The notes below the pieces were generated by a model. It did not search any database, was not told where the DNA came from, and was given only the letters and a program-made list of their open reading frames with translations. Positions 1-8,326 of a DNA stretch of 40,403 nt are shown here, piece by piece. The stretch spans positions 1 to 40,403 of the forward strand of contig NZ_CCDG010000087.1 of assembly GCF_000723885.1 (NCBI RefSeq), written 5' to 3'. Positions within the stretch are counted from its first letter, which is position 1. Each line of letters begins with the position of its first letter. The DNA comes from Paenibacillus camerounensis. Lineage in GTDB: Bacteria; Bacillota; Bacilli; Paenibacillales; Paenibacillaceae. Both the position numbers and the translations under genes were made by a program.

Positions 1-16
1 ACATGGCGCTGTTTGG

Positions 17-763
17 TTATTTGTTCTGCTGCAGTGAAGTGAGTTCTGTCAGCCAGGCAAATAGTGTGTTTACACTTTCCTCCGGCGTCTGCCCGGCAGT
101 GTTGAGCGTCAGCTCGGGGCTGGGCGGTGCTTCGTATGGATCGGAGACGCCGGTGAAAACCGGAATTTCGCCCCGGCGGGCTTTGGCATACAGGCCTTTA
201 ACATCCCTGGCTTCACAGACATCCAAAGGGCAATCTACATAAACCTCGGCAAATTGCGTAAGCGTCTGGCGGGCGTAATCACGCATCTCCGCATAAGGAC
301 TGATGAGTGAGATTACTGTAACTACACCATGACGGTTAAGCATTCCGGCAAGATATACCGCCCGGCGAATGTTCTCGAACCGGTCCTCCCGGCAGAATCC
401 GAGGCCTTTGCCGAGGGTGCGCCTCAGTTCGTCTCCATCGAGCCATTCAGCGGCAATGCCCAGTCTGATCAGCCTGTCTGTCAGCATAGAGGCAATAGTC
501 GATTTGCCTGCACCCGAGAGTCCGGTTAGCCAAATAGTCATGCCTTGACCTGCCGTTCCAAGAGCAACTCCACCGCTGCATACCGTCCCAGCCTGGTCAT
601 CACCCGGATATGCGGCATCACCGCAAGCGGGGACAGGCTCAACAATCCCTAGACTTTTTGCCTCAGCACCTGCCGCTTCAGTTGCTGCACCTCTGGTGCC
701 GTCAACCGCCAGAGACCCGGCGCCGTCATGAGCGAATCCGGTGCCTTTGCCATCTGTTCTCAT
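17..763 (-). CDS. cysC: Adenylyl-sulfate (APS) kinase with a 74-residue N-terminal extension
   Basis: APS kinase phosphorylates adenylyl sulfate to PAPS with ATP in the cytosol. The kinase part starts at Met75. It has a Walker A motif GLSGAGKST (81-89), the DGDELRR motif (109-115), ISPY in the middle, and KGLYAKARRGEI and FTGVSDPYEAP near the C-terminus, all typical of CysC. Residues 1-74 are rich in Gly and Ala, contain two Cys and match no domain I know. The long start at 763 is chosen because GGAGGTGA lies 4 bases before it and it overlaps the stop of the upstream radical SAM gene by 4 bases. The usual CysC start would be the ATG at 541, which has only a weak AGGTCAAGG before it, so a second, shorter product is possible. 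It is the last gene of the STM4011-4015 operon; no ATP sulfurylase or PAPS reductase is in the window. Confidence 0.9.
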   Translation of the reverse strand: MRTDGKGTGFAHDGAGSLAVDGTRGAATEAAGAEAKSLGIVEPVPACGDAAYPGDDQAGTVCSGGVALGTAGQGMTIWLTGLSGAGKSTIASMLTDRLIRLGIAAEWLDGDELRRTLGKGLGFCREDRFENIRRAVYLAGMLNRHGVVTVISLISPYAEMRDYARQTLTQFAEVYVDCPLDVCEARDVKGLYAKARRGEIPVFTGVSDPYEAPPSPELTLNTAGQTPEESVNTLFAWLTELTSLQQNK

Positions 764-1632
764 CCCGTCACCTCCGGTATTCCATAAGGGATCCGCTCCA
801 GCAGGCCTGGACCGTAGAGCTGCTCCAGCCTTAATCCGGGCATATGAATATACCCGATGTAGCAGTCGCAGACCTTCATGCGGCAGCTCCGTTCAGCAGA
901 AAGGCCCTCGAGGCCGTCGCGGTAGAGGTTGCCGATGACTCCCCGGTCCTTATAGCAGCGCTTTACGGTGCCGGCTCCCTGAACATAGAATACATTTTTG
1001 CCGGCGTTGCAGCTTTTGCCCAGGCTGTCATAGTCGGCGGCATTAATCGAAAAATGCGGATCAATACTGCCGAGAAAAGCGAGATCCTCCGGAGTATAAT
1101 AGTCCGGTTTGTCCTTGTAGGCGTTCACCCACAGGTAGATGTCCTGCGGCAGGGCAGCCCGCAGTGAGGCAATCGCCGGAAAAGCGCTCCGGATACCCAC
1201 ACTGCCCACACTTAAAGGAACGCCATGCCGGTGCACAGCCAGACATTGGGCCAGGAATTGTTCCTCCCGCACCTGCCCCGGGTGATAGGTAGCCCAGAAG
1301 GCAGCAGTAGAAGGGTTAAGCTCCGGCAGAAAAGCAAGGCTTGCCGACAGGTTGGTCTGGATCGCCAGCTTGTCAACATGGGGCATATGCGAGAGGGTAA
1401 TCAAAGCCTCTTTATACCAGCGGTGAATCAGCCCCTCACCGTATGGGTTGAAGAACACAGACAGCCGGTGGCCGGCCTTACCCTGTTCCGAAGCCCACCG
1501 GACGAAGGCTTCAACACCCTCGCGGTCCTTGGCGAGCGTTGCTGCGCTGTCTCGGGTTTTGCCGAACGGGCAGTAGGGGCAGTCATAGTTGCACGAGGTG
1601 AGGGAACCCCGGTAGTAGAGAACGGCGTTCAT
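760..1632 (-). CDS. STM4011 family radical SAM protein
   Basis: A radical SAM enzyme of 290 residues. The cluster-binding motif CNYDCPYC gives Cys14, Cys18 and Cys21. A second Cys set near the C-terminus (Cys208, 226, 250, 255, 257, with the context VKRCYKD, IGNLY and CDCYIGY) resembles a SPASM/twitch auxiliary Fe-S site; this is inference from spacing. The gene sits between an STM4012-like gene (4-base overlap, ATGA) and cysC (4-base overlap), so translation is probably coupled. The assignment to the STM4011 family rests on the motif plus the full five-gene order. Substrate and reaction are unknown. Confidence 0.85.
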   Translation of the reverse strand: MNAVLYYRGSLTSCNYDCPYCPFGKTRDSAATLAKDREGVEAFVRWASEQGKAGHRLSVFFNPYGEGLIHRWYKEALITLSHMPHVDKLAIQTNLSASLAFLPELNPSTAAFWATYHPGQVREEQFLAQCLAVHRHGVPLSVGSVGIRSAFPAIASLRAALPQDIYLWVNAYKDKPDYYTPEDLAFLGSIDPHFSINAADYDSLGKSCNAGKNVFYVQGAGTVKRCYKDRGVIGNLYRDGLEGLSAERSCRMKVCDCYIGYIHMPGLRLEQLYGPGLLERIPYGIPEVTG

Positions 1633-3032
1633 GGCAGAATGAACCCTTGCATGCGGTCCCTGATGTCACCGGAGATGAACCAGTCGCCGATCGAGTCGGA
1701 GTAACCCAGACCCTCAGAGGTCAGCCGCAGAATGCCTTCCCGGCCCTCAGTCTGCAGCTCACCCAGCCCGCTTTCAAGCAGCAGGATCAGCTCAGGGTGG
1801 TTGTCCCACAGCGAAGCTGAGAAGCGTCCGCTGTAATCAGCCAGCCGCAGCCCCTCGCTGTGCAGCAAAGCCTTGAGGATGAACCGCCGCTTCTGCTCGG
1901 CAAGGCTCAGTGTGATACCATAATCTGCGGTGTCATAACGCTCAGCCGCCACATAATCGGCAATGATGCTCTCCGTTGCCTTGCGGCTGACCCCGTAGCG
2001 GGAGGCATAATGCACCTCCCGGGTATAGGAGCGGGCTCCGCAGCCAAGGCCCACCATGCCCTCCTCCTGGCAGCTGTAGTCCAGAATAGACTTGTCCGTG
2101 CCAGCCTCTTCCTTGGCGAACCGGCGCATGGAGTACTGGCGGTAGCCGTGCTCGGCAAGAAGCCTGCAGGCGGCAGTATAGCAATCATGCCGCAGGTCCT
2201 GCTGGCGCAGCAGATCTCCCGGCTTCACGATCGTATGCTCACGTGTATAGAGCGGATAGATAAAGATCTCCTGCGGTTCATGCAGCAGCGCCTGACCCAG
2301 CGAATAGAGCCAGGACTCTACCGTCTGGCCGGGCAGCCCGTAGATCAGATCAAGATTCAGGATGGGGAACTTATACTGGCCCAGCAGCTCCAGCGCCTGG
2401 TATACAACCTCAGGATTCTGCGGACGGTATATAGCTGCCGATTCGGCTGCCACGAAGCTCTGGATACCCATGCTGACCCGGTCAACGGTGTTCTCCTTCA
2501 GGATGGCCAGCTTTTCTTCTGAGATTGTCTCGGGCGAGGTTTCCACCGAGATGGAGGCGCGGGAGGTGTCCAGCCCCATGATTTCCCGGGCAATCCGGAA
2601 CAGCCGGCTCAGCTGCGGCGCAGCCAGCAGAGTCGGTGTGCCGCCGCCGACAGCAAAGCGGGCGAAGGGCTTATGGCCGGTAAAAGCCGACCACTGCCGC
2701 GCCTGCCTCTCCAGCGCATCAACATAGCGGGCGTGAACATCTGCGCGTTTATCCGGCAGCGTGAACAGGTTGCAGAAGCCGCAGCGTGCGCCGCAGAACG
2801 GAATATGCATATACAGAAAAAAAGTCTCCGCAGGCTCATTCAGCCACAGCTGCTCCAGAGAAACAGGCGGCTGGAATTCACGGTAAGCCGTCTTGTGCGG
2901 ATAAGAATAGAGATAATTACGGTAAGGCTGTGCAGTAATCTGATCTTTCCACACGCTGACTTCCTCCGAAGAGAGAGACGGTCTTTCGCCATAGTCAGTG
3001 AATTGCTGCAAAAAGTTGCCGGTTGACGTCAT
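1629..3032 (-). CDS. STM4012 family radical SAM protein (HemN-like)
   Basis: A 467-residue protein of the coproporphyrinogen-dehydrogenase-like radical SAM group. It shows the HemN-type motif YMHIPFC followed by GARCGFC, giving Cys80, Cys84 and Cys87, then the SAM-binding GGGTP (129-133), a NLDLIYGLPGQT segment and a C-terminal HemW-like helical region. The HemN-like fold does not mean it makes haem: the neighbours are those of the STM4011-4015 cassette, not haem genes. Its start at 3032 is preceded by AAAGGAG with good spacing. It ends in a 4-base overlap with the next radical SAM gene. Function unknown; perhaps a SAM-dependent modification shared with its partner. Confidence 0.87.
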   Translation of the reverse strand: MTSTGNFLQQFTDYGERPSLSSEEVSVWKDQITAQPYRNYLYSYPHKTAYREFQPPVSLEQLWLNEPAETFFLYMHIPFCGARCGFCNLFTLPDKRADVHARYVDALERQARQWSAFTGHKPFARFAVGGGTPTLLAAPQLSRLFRIAREIMGLDTSRASISVETSPETISEEKLAILKENTVDRVSMGIQSFVAAESAAIYRPQNPEVVYQALELLGQYKFPILNLDLIYGLPGQTVESWLYSLGQALLHEPQEIFIYPLYTREHTIVKPGDLLRQQDLRHDCYTAACRLLAEHGYRQYSMRRFAKEEAGTDKSILDYSCQEEGMVGLGCGARSYTREVHYASRYGVSRKATESIIADYVAAERYDTADYGITLSLAEQKRRFILKALLHSEGLRLADYSGRFSASLWDNHPELILLLESGLGELQTEGREGILRLTSEGLGYSDSIGDWFISGDIRDRMQGFILP

Positions 3033-3071
3033 ACGTTTCTCCTTTCATCGGGACTTAATAGGTAATCCGTT

Positions 3072-3857
3072 CTACAGGACGAACTCCCGGTAAGGTACAT
3101 TCCAGACCGTTTCATGCGCAAGGCGGTGCCCTTCGTAGCCGTCTTCACCGTAGGCTGTGCCATGATCCGAGAAGGCCATGCAAAAAACAGGGTTGCCGCG
3201 TTCCCGGAAACGGTCGAACAGGCGGCCCAGCTCCCCGTCAGCATAACGCAGCGCGGCGCGCTGGCTGTCCACGGAATCCTTGCGGGCACCCGGCAGAAAC
3301 ATATGGTTAGGCCCGTGTATGGCCGATACGTTCAGGAACAGGAACAGCCGCTCATCCGGCGGTGTATTCTCCAGCACCTTAAGGGCGTGGTTCACCTGAT
3401 GCTCCGTGGACCGCGGGTTCGTTACTCCGAAGGTCATCCGCCAGTAGCTGTGCTGGAAATAAGCAGGCAGGATTCGGGCTAAGGGCACTTTTTTGGTGAA
3501 AAAAATAACGCCCCCGATGCATACCGTACGATAGCCCTCGGCAGCAAGCCCGGATACAAGATCCGGAGTGTCGAACAGCCAGGTGTGGGGATGCGTTTTC
3601 AGGCCGGTGTTCCTGGAATGGAACAGCCGCACATGTGAAGCCTTATCTGTATTCGCAGGGGTCGGCAGGAAGCCGCCGAAGAAGGCATGATGCGCTGCGT
3701 AGGTGAAGCTGCCGGGGGTATGCCTTTTCTCCCAGGAGCCTGTACCGCACAGATTGGGACAGTTAGCCTCCTCCAGAACGGCAGCGTCGTAGCGCAGGGT
3801 ATCCAGTGTAATCATCAGAATGTCGTGGGTGCCGACAATGTCATTCATATCCCTCAT
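3072..3857 (-). CDS. STM4013/SEN3800 family hydrolase, alkaline phosphatase fold
   Basis: A 261-residue metalloenzyme-like protein of the alkaline phosphatase/sulfatase superfamily. ITLDTLRYDA (16-25) gives the first metal-binding Asp. SFTYAAHHAFFGG (50-62) is where the nucleophile should lie, probably Thr52. AIHGPNH (179-185) and FSDHGTAYGEDGYEGH (229-244) supply the late Asp/His metal ligands. There is no CxPxR sulfatase motif for formylglycine, so it is unlikely to be a classical sulfatase; phosphate-ester or phosphotransfer chemistry is as likely. It has no signal peptide and so is probably cytosolic. A second ATG lies at 3848. It sits 21 bases after the ATP-grasp gene and about 40 bases before the STM4012-like gene. 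Confidence 0.83.
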   Translation of the reverse strand: MRDMNDIVGTHDILMITLDTLRYDAAVLEEANCPNLCGTGSWEKRHTPGSFTYAAHHAFFGGFLPTPANTDKASHVRLFHSRNTGLKTHPHTWLFDTPDLVSGLAAEGYRTVCIGGVIFFTKKVPLARILPAYFQHSYWRMTFGVTNPRSTEHQVNHALKVLENTPPDERLFLFLNVSAIHGPNHMFLPGARKDSVDSQRAALRYADGELGRLFDRFRERGNPVFCMAFSDHGTAYGEDGYEGHRLAHETVWNVPYREFVL

Positions 3858-3878
3858 AACCGTTAAATAGCACCCTTT

Positions 3879-5195
3879 CTAAGAGGATATAATCCGGTGT
3901 TCCATCAGTTTTTTCATTTCCCATTCGTAAGTGCTGCAGCCTTCATATTCAACATCATACAGCAGGTCGCCAAAAGGATTCACGTCAGCAACGTAGGTCC
4001 GGCGGCTGCTTCCCGAGGATACGAGAACATCAATCCCGGCGATTGCCGACCGGGGAAAAGCAGATAGTGCCTGCACGGCAGTACGCCGTACCTGATGCTG
4101 CTCCTCGTCCGTCAGTCCGGCTTCAGCAGGTGTCATCCGCTTGCTGCGCAAATGCAGATTGGTTATCGGTGTTGTACTGACCCGGGCGGCAGAATGGCCG
4201 GCTTCTCCCAGAACGACAAGCTGGCGGATATCGAAGGAGACTCCCGCTGAGCCGGCCTTGGGAATCCACTGCTCCGTATAAGCGCCGTGGCTGTAGAGCC
4301 AGTTGATGATTCCGGATAAGACGGAGGAGACGGTGTAGCGCCGCAGCTTCCCGGAGTTATAGTACACGGGAGGCCGGGTGATGTACTGCTCGACCCCGAT
4401 GGTTGTTACGGCCAGCTCAGCCCCCGTGGCAGGATTGATCTGATAAGCGATAACGCCGGAGGCGGCAGAGCCGCAGGCCAGCTTGATAAAAACCCGGTGC
4501 ATCCGCTCTGACAGCATCAGCCCCCGGAGGGATTCATAATCCGCCGGGGGCTGTGCGCCGCCCAGCGGCCGCGGCACCGGGACGCCGGCAGCGGCAAGCA
4601 GCTGCTGCGTCCGGCGCTTGTCGGTCATCGCGGCAATATCGCCGGGATGATTCTGCCAGCGGGCAGCCGGCAGAATCCTGGATGCTTCCCACTGAACCCG
4701 GGCCAGCAGCCGGCAGTAGCCGCGGAACCACTGGGACGGATGATGCAGCACGCCGGGCAGCTCCTTCAGCTGGCCGGCAGCCTGGACGCTGAGCGGGTAA
4801 GGATCATGCTGCTGGCCGAAGGGATGCAGCGAGTCATCCTGCTCCCCGGCATCCGGCGCGCCGAGGGCGATGAGCGCCCGCTCAAGCGCGAAGCTGCCGC
4901 CGGGTGATTCCAGACGCAGCAGCGTCCGGCCCTCTGTCCTTTGCCGCTCCGGCCGCTCCGGCGTAGGTCCTGCCGTCTGAATTCCCGTCATCGACTGCTC
5001 CAGCGCGCCGGAAAGCACAGCATCCGGCAACTGCCGCTCCAGCAGCTCACTGAGCGGGACGCCCTCCAGCAGCTCCCCGTAAGGGACGGTCAGGGCCGGC
5101 GGCAGCCCGAGCCGGCTCCGCGCCTGCTGGATGCCGGCCGTACGCTTGTCGCCGGGGCTGCACAGCAGAATCAGCGGCAGCGCACTTTGCATCAT
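3879..5195 (-). CDS. STM4014 family protein, ATP-grasp-like
   Basis: A 438-residue protein with the C-terminal half of an ATP-grasp enzyme: an RVFIKLACGSAASGV segment resembling the ATP-binding lysine strand, EQWIPKAG, and a late IAGIDVLV plus ADVNPFGDLL segment carrying the Asp and Asn that usually bind Mg2+. ATP-grasp enzymes join a carboxylate to an amine, thiol or similar group through an acyl phosphate; the substrates here are unknown. The first 130 residues are GC-rich and poorly conserved in appearance. The start overlaps the stop of the LRR gene by 4 bases. Family name is given from order and motifs together. Confidence 0.8.
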   Translation of the reverse strand: MMQSALPLILLCSPGDKRTAGIQQARSRLGLPPALTVPYGELLEGVPLSELLERQLPDAVLSGALEQSMTGIQTAGPTPERPERQRTEGRTLLRLESPGGSFALERALIALGAPDAGEQDDSLHPFGQQHDPYPLSVQAAGQLKELPGVLHHPSQWFRGYCRLLARVQWEASRILPAARWQNHPGDIAAMTDKRRTQQLLAAAGVPVPRPLGGAQPPADYESLRGLMLSERMHRVFIKLACGSAASGVIAYQINPATGAELAVTTIGVEQYITRPPVYYNSGKLRRYTVSSVLSGIINWLYSHGAYTEQWIPKAGSAGVSFDIRQLVVLGEAGHSAARVSTTPITNLHLRSKRMTPAEAGLTDEEQHQVRRTAVQALSAFPRSAIAGIDVLVSSGSSRRTYVADVNPFGDLLYDVEYEGCSTYEWEMKKLMEHRIISS

Positions 5196-6037
5196 TCGGT
5201 GATGGAAGGATAACGCCAGTCTTCGTCGTCATCGCTCTTTTGCTGGTCGCTGACATCTGCAGGCAGGCCGCTTTTTCTCCAGCGTGCAACCATCTCGTCG
5301 GACATATAATGATAGCTCAGATTCAGGGCCTGCAGGCCTTTGATCCGTTCGCTGGCCAGCAGCGCTTCGGCACCCGTGTCACTGAGCGTTCCAAGTGATA
5401 AATCAAGCGTATGAAGCTGATCCAGAACCTCTGCATCAGCCAGCGCTGCTGCAATCTCATCCTGAATCTCACTGTTTTTCAGGCCCAGATAGGTCAGCTT
5501 CGGGAATTTTCCAGGCTGGATCAGCGGCAGGATATCCTCCAGACTGCCGTCAAAGCCATAGTTATCGACGCCAAGATACAGCTCCAGCTTCCGCAGATTC
5601 GGCAAAGAACCGGCGGCAATCTGTGACAGCACTTTTTTGCCGAGGCCGCCCGTAATAATAATCAGTTCCTCCAGCTTGTCATGCTGCAGATTACTCAGTT
5701 CCAGGTTGGTTCCGCCTTGAATGGTGAACGACTGAAGCTCCGGGTAAGCAGCAAGCAGGGGGGAGAGATCAGTCTGGGTAATCCACGAAATTTCACAATC
5801 CTCATAGCTCATGTCCCCGATAAATAGCTTGCGCAAGGACGGAAAGCTTCCGCTGTGCTTAACAAGCGCCTCTACAACCTCGTCTGAGCTGTTCTCGTAG
5901 GCCTGTCCCCAATCCCCGATAATAAGACTGGTCAGCTGCGCAGCTTCAGGGCTGGCGCTAAGGCGCTCAATCTCCGTATTCATTCTCTGGCCGTCTTCAT
6001 ATTCGTTGTATCCGACAGCGAGCTTTACTTCCGTCAT
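5192..6037 (-). CDS. STM4015 family protein, leucine-rich repeat
   Basis: A 281-residue soluble protein made mostly of irregular leucine-rich repeats (for example FPSLRKLFIGD, YPELQSFTIQGG, LPNLRKLELYLG, FPKLTYLGLKN, LDQLHTLDLSLG, IKGLQALNLSYHYMSD), with an acidic C-terminal tail (KSDDDEDW). LRR proteins act as binding scaffolds; the partner is probably another product of the operon, which is inference. It is the first gene of the operon: GGGAGGGATT precedes the ATG at 6037, and a promoter candidate lies 37 to 65 bases upstream. Confidence 0.83.
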   Translation of the reverse strand: MTEVKLAVGYNEYEDGQRMNTEIERLSASPEAAQLTSLIIGDWGQAYENSSDEVVEALVKHSGSFPSLRKLFIGDMSYEDCEISWITQTDLSPLLAAYPELQSFTIQGGTNLELSNLQHDKLEELIIITGGLGKKVLSQIAAGSLPNLRKLELYLGVDNYGFDGSLEDILPLIQPGKFPKLTYLGLKNSEIQDEIAAALADAEVLDQLHTLDLSLGTLSDTGAEALLASERIKGLQALNLSYHYMSDEMVARWRKSGLPADVSDQQKSDDDEDWRYPSITE

Positions 6038-6073
6038 TACTAATCCCTCCCGGAAAATATTGGCTTCATTGTC

Positions 6074-6102
6074 ACCCTAACATCTGCGGGGAGCGGAGTC
6101 AA
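6074..6102 (-). promoter_or_regulatory. Candidate sigma-A promoter of the STM4011-4015/cysC operon
   Basis: On the minus strand, -35 TTGACT (6097-6102) and -10 TAGGGT (6074-6079) are exactly 17 bases apart, with TG one base before the -10 (extended -10). The -10 itself is poor (3 of 6), so the TG is important to the call. It lies between the feo terminator and the first gene of the operon. Confidence 0.45.
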
Positions 6103-6153
6103 ATGACCGGAGAACGATCTTGCCGGAGGATGTCTTCCACGGATACGCCCATA

Positions 6154-6194
6154 CGCAAAAACACCCGGCTCCTCCTGTTATAGAAGAAGCCGGG
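6154..6194 (-). terminator. Rho-independent terminator after the feo operon
   Basis: On the minus strand the arms CCCGGCTTCTT and GAGGAGCCGGG pair around a 9-base loop (two G-T pairs) and are followed by TGTTTTT. It sits 14 bases after the stop of the FeoB membrane gene and separates feo from the downstream STM4015 operon. Confidence 0.85.
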
Positions 6195-6207
6195 CGCATA
6201 TCAAGGA

Positions 6208-7617
6208 TCAGACCCAGCTGAACAGGCGGGCGAGCTGAGCAATGGCAAAGGTGACACCAACAGCGATGCCGAGCGGAATAACGGCGGAGAGCACTGCCCA
6301 TTTCAGGCTTTTCGTCTCCTTATAAATATTGACCAGCGTGGTGCCGCATGGATAGTGAAGCAGCGAGAACAGCATCATATTCAGCGCGGTCAGCCAGGTC
6401 CAGCCGTGGCTCAGAAAAAGCTCCTTAATGCTGCTGATGCCCTCAACGTCAACCATAGCTCCTGAGGACATATAGCCCATAAGCAGGATCGGCAGCACAA
6501 TTTCGTTGGCCGGCAGACCAAGGATAAAGGCCATAATGATGAAGCCGTCCAGGCCGAGCAATTGGGCAAAAGGATCAAAAAACGCCGCCATATGGTTAAG
6601 CACGCTGTCTCCGCCTACCACTACGTTGCCCAGAATCCAGGTGAGAATCCCGGCTGGTGCGGCTACGATAATGGCACGGGTCAGCACGTTCAGCGATTTT
6701 TCCTTGGAGGAGCGGACAATCGTCTTCCAGATCTGCGGGCGCCGGTAGGGCGGCAGCTCAAGCGTATAGTGGGTCGGGACGCCGCGCAGCATCGTTTTGG
6801 ACATAACCCAGGATACAGTCAGGGTGACGGTGATGCCGACCAGCACAATCCCCATCAGCACAAGAGCGGTGGAGAAGGTGCGCAGTGCACCTGTTGCCGA
6901 GGCGCCGACCATGAACAGCGAGGAGAGCAGGATCAGCGTCGGCCAGCGCCCGTTGCACGGAACGAAGTTGTTGGTCAGAATGGCCAGCATCCGCTCGCGC
7001 GGCGACTCGATAATCCGGGTAGAGAGAATAGCGGCGGCGTTGCAGCCGAAGCCCATAGACATGGTCAGGGCCTGCTTGCCGTGTCCGCCTGATTTTTTGA
7101 ATAAGCGGTCCATGTTAAAAGCAACCCGCGGCAGATAGCCGAAATTCTCCAGCAGCGCGAATACCGGAAAGAAAATCATCATCGGCGGCAGCATGACACT
7201 GATTACCCAGGAGGTGCCGCGGTACAGTCCGAGAATCAGTACGCCGTGCAGCCAGGAGGGTGCATTAACGGCTTCAAAGCCGGCGGTCAGATAACCCTCA
7301 ATCCAGCTGAAAAAGGATGCCAGCCAGCCGGAAGGATAATTGGCCCCGGCAATAGTGATCCAGAAAACAAGGCCGAGTCCGGCCAGCATGATCGGGAAGC
7401 CCCATACTTTTGAGGTGACGATCCGGTCCAGCTTATAGGTGCTGCCCAGCTTCTTTTTATCCTGATAGGAGACAGCCTCCCGGCAGATGCCTGCCGATAC
7501 CCCGTAGATGCCGGTGACAATCTCATCTCTGATTGCGCCCTTGTCGGCCAGATTCCTGGCTGCTGAGAGCAGGGAGTCCAGTGCGTCCGGACCTTTAATG
7601 ACATGCGGGGACTCCAT
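6208..7617 (-). CDS. feoB: FeoB membrane (gate) domain as a separate protein
   Basis: The transmembrane part of the ferrous iron transporter FeoB, 469 residues, with two gate-type nucleoside-recognition domains. Diagnostic segments are KLDRIVTSKVWGFPIM entering the first helix, GFGCNAAAILSTRIIESPRERM and FVPCNGRWP, and GLPANEIVLPILLMGY in the second gate. In most bacteria this is fused to the G domain in one protein of about 650 to 750 residues; here the two parts are in different frames with a 23-base overlap. Perfect AAGGAGGT lies 8 bases before the ATG at 7617, so it is translated independently and is not a frameshift remnant. The first 70 residues hold the rest of the helical linker. Confidence 0.93.
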   Translation of the reverse strand: MESPHVIKGPDALDSLLSAARNLADKGAIRDEIVTGIYGVSAGICREAVSYQDKKKLGSTYKLDRIVTSKVWGFPIMLAGLGLVFWITIAGANYPSGWLASFFSWIEGYLTAGFEAVNAPSWLHGVLILGLYRGTSWVISVMLPPMMIFFPVFALLENFGYLPRVAFNMDRLFKKSGGHGKQALTMSMGFGCNAAAILSTRIIESPRERMLAILTNNFVPCNGRWPTLILLSSLFMVGASATGALRTFSTALVLMGIVLVGITVTLTVSWVMSKTMLRGVPTHYTLELPPYRRPQIWKTIVRSSKEKSLNVLTRAIIVAAPAGILTWILGNVVVGGDSVLNHMAAFFDPFAQLLGLDGFIIMAFILGLPANEIVLPILLMGYMSSGAMVDVEGISSIKELFLSHGWTWLTALNMMLFSLLHYPCGTTLVNIYKETKSLKWAVLSAVIPLGIAVGVTFAIAQLARLFSWV

Positions 7618-8326
7618 GACGGGCTACCTCCTTCGGTACAGGACTTGTGCCGGTTTCCAGATGGGCTTTGAGCGAGGACAGCAGGCTGCTGTCACCGTCC
7701 AGCAGGCGCAGGGCAATCCAGCGTGCCGGATAATGTGAACCTACGGTCTGCTCCACCAGGGGCAACAGCTCGGCAATGCCCTGCTCGATTTCAGCGCTGT
7801 AAGTAATCTTCAGCGGCTTACCGGTAAAGGCTCCGGTTGCCACACGCTCAAGCTGATCCAGCAGCTCCCCGATTCCGATCTGGTTGCGTGCCGAAATCGC
7901 TACAACCGGAACACCGAGCTGCTCAGCGATAGCTTTTAGATTAATATCAATGCCCAGCTTCCTGGCCTCATCAATCAGATTGATGCATACCACCGCGCGT
8001 CCCGTGATTTCCAGTACCTGAAGGGCAAGATTGAGGTTGCGCTCAAGCGAAGTGGCATCCAGTACCACCAGTGTCACATCCGGCTGCTCAAAAATAATAT
8101 AGTCTCTGGCAGCCTCCTCATCGGCGGAATTAGAGTACAGCGAATACGTACCCGGCAGATCGACTGCACGGTAGACATGCTGATTGTGGGTGAATTCCCC
8201 CTCTGCGGTGGTAACCGTTTTGCCCGCCCAGTTACCGGTGTGCTGGCGCAGGCCGGTCAGGAGGTTGAAAAGCGTGCTCTTACCAGTGTTGGGATTGCCG
8301 GCAAAAGCAACCGTGTATCGGCTCAT
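7595..8326 (-). CDS. feoB: FeoB small GTPase domain as a separate protein
   Basis: The cytosolic G domain of FeoB, 243 residues. G1 is GNPNTGKST near residue 11, G3 is DLPGTYS, G4 is NLID and G5 is SARNQIG; residues from about 170 onward form the helical GDI-like domain. It hydrolyses GTP to drive or regulate iron entry through the membrane partner encoded next. The start overlaps the feoA stop by 4 bases, and the end overlaps the next gene by 23 bases. It stops inside the helical linker, where fused FeoB proteins continue into the membrane. Confidence 0.93.
   Translation of the reverse strand: MSRYTVAFAGNPNTGKSTLFNLLTGLRQHTGNWAGKTVTTAEGEFTHNQHVYRAVDLPGTYSLYSNSADEEAARDYIIFEQPDVTLVVLDATSLERNLNLALQVLEITGRAVVCINLIDEARKLGIDINLKAIAEQLGVPVVAISARNQIGIGELLDQLERVATGAFTGKPLKITYSAEIEQGIAELLPLVEQTVGSHYPARWIALRLLDGDSSLLSSLKAHLETGTSPVPKEVARHGVPACH

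Noticed and set aside
1860..2522. A 220-codon plus-strand frame opposite the STM4012-like gene
   Set aside because: It is a shadow frame of a GC-rich gene, with no ribosome site and no domain.
7595..7617. A frameshift mutation in feoB
   Set aside because: The downstream part has its own perfectly spaced AAGGAGGT and ATG, so a natural two-gene arrangement is the better reading.
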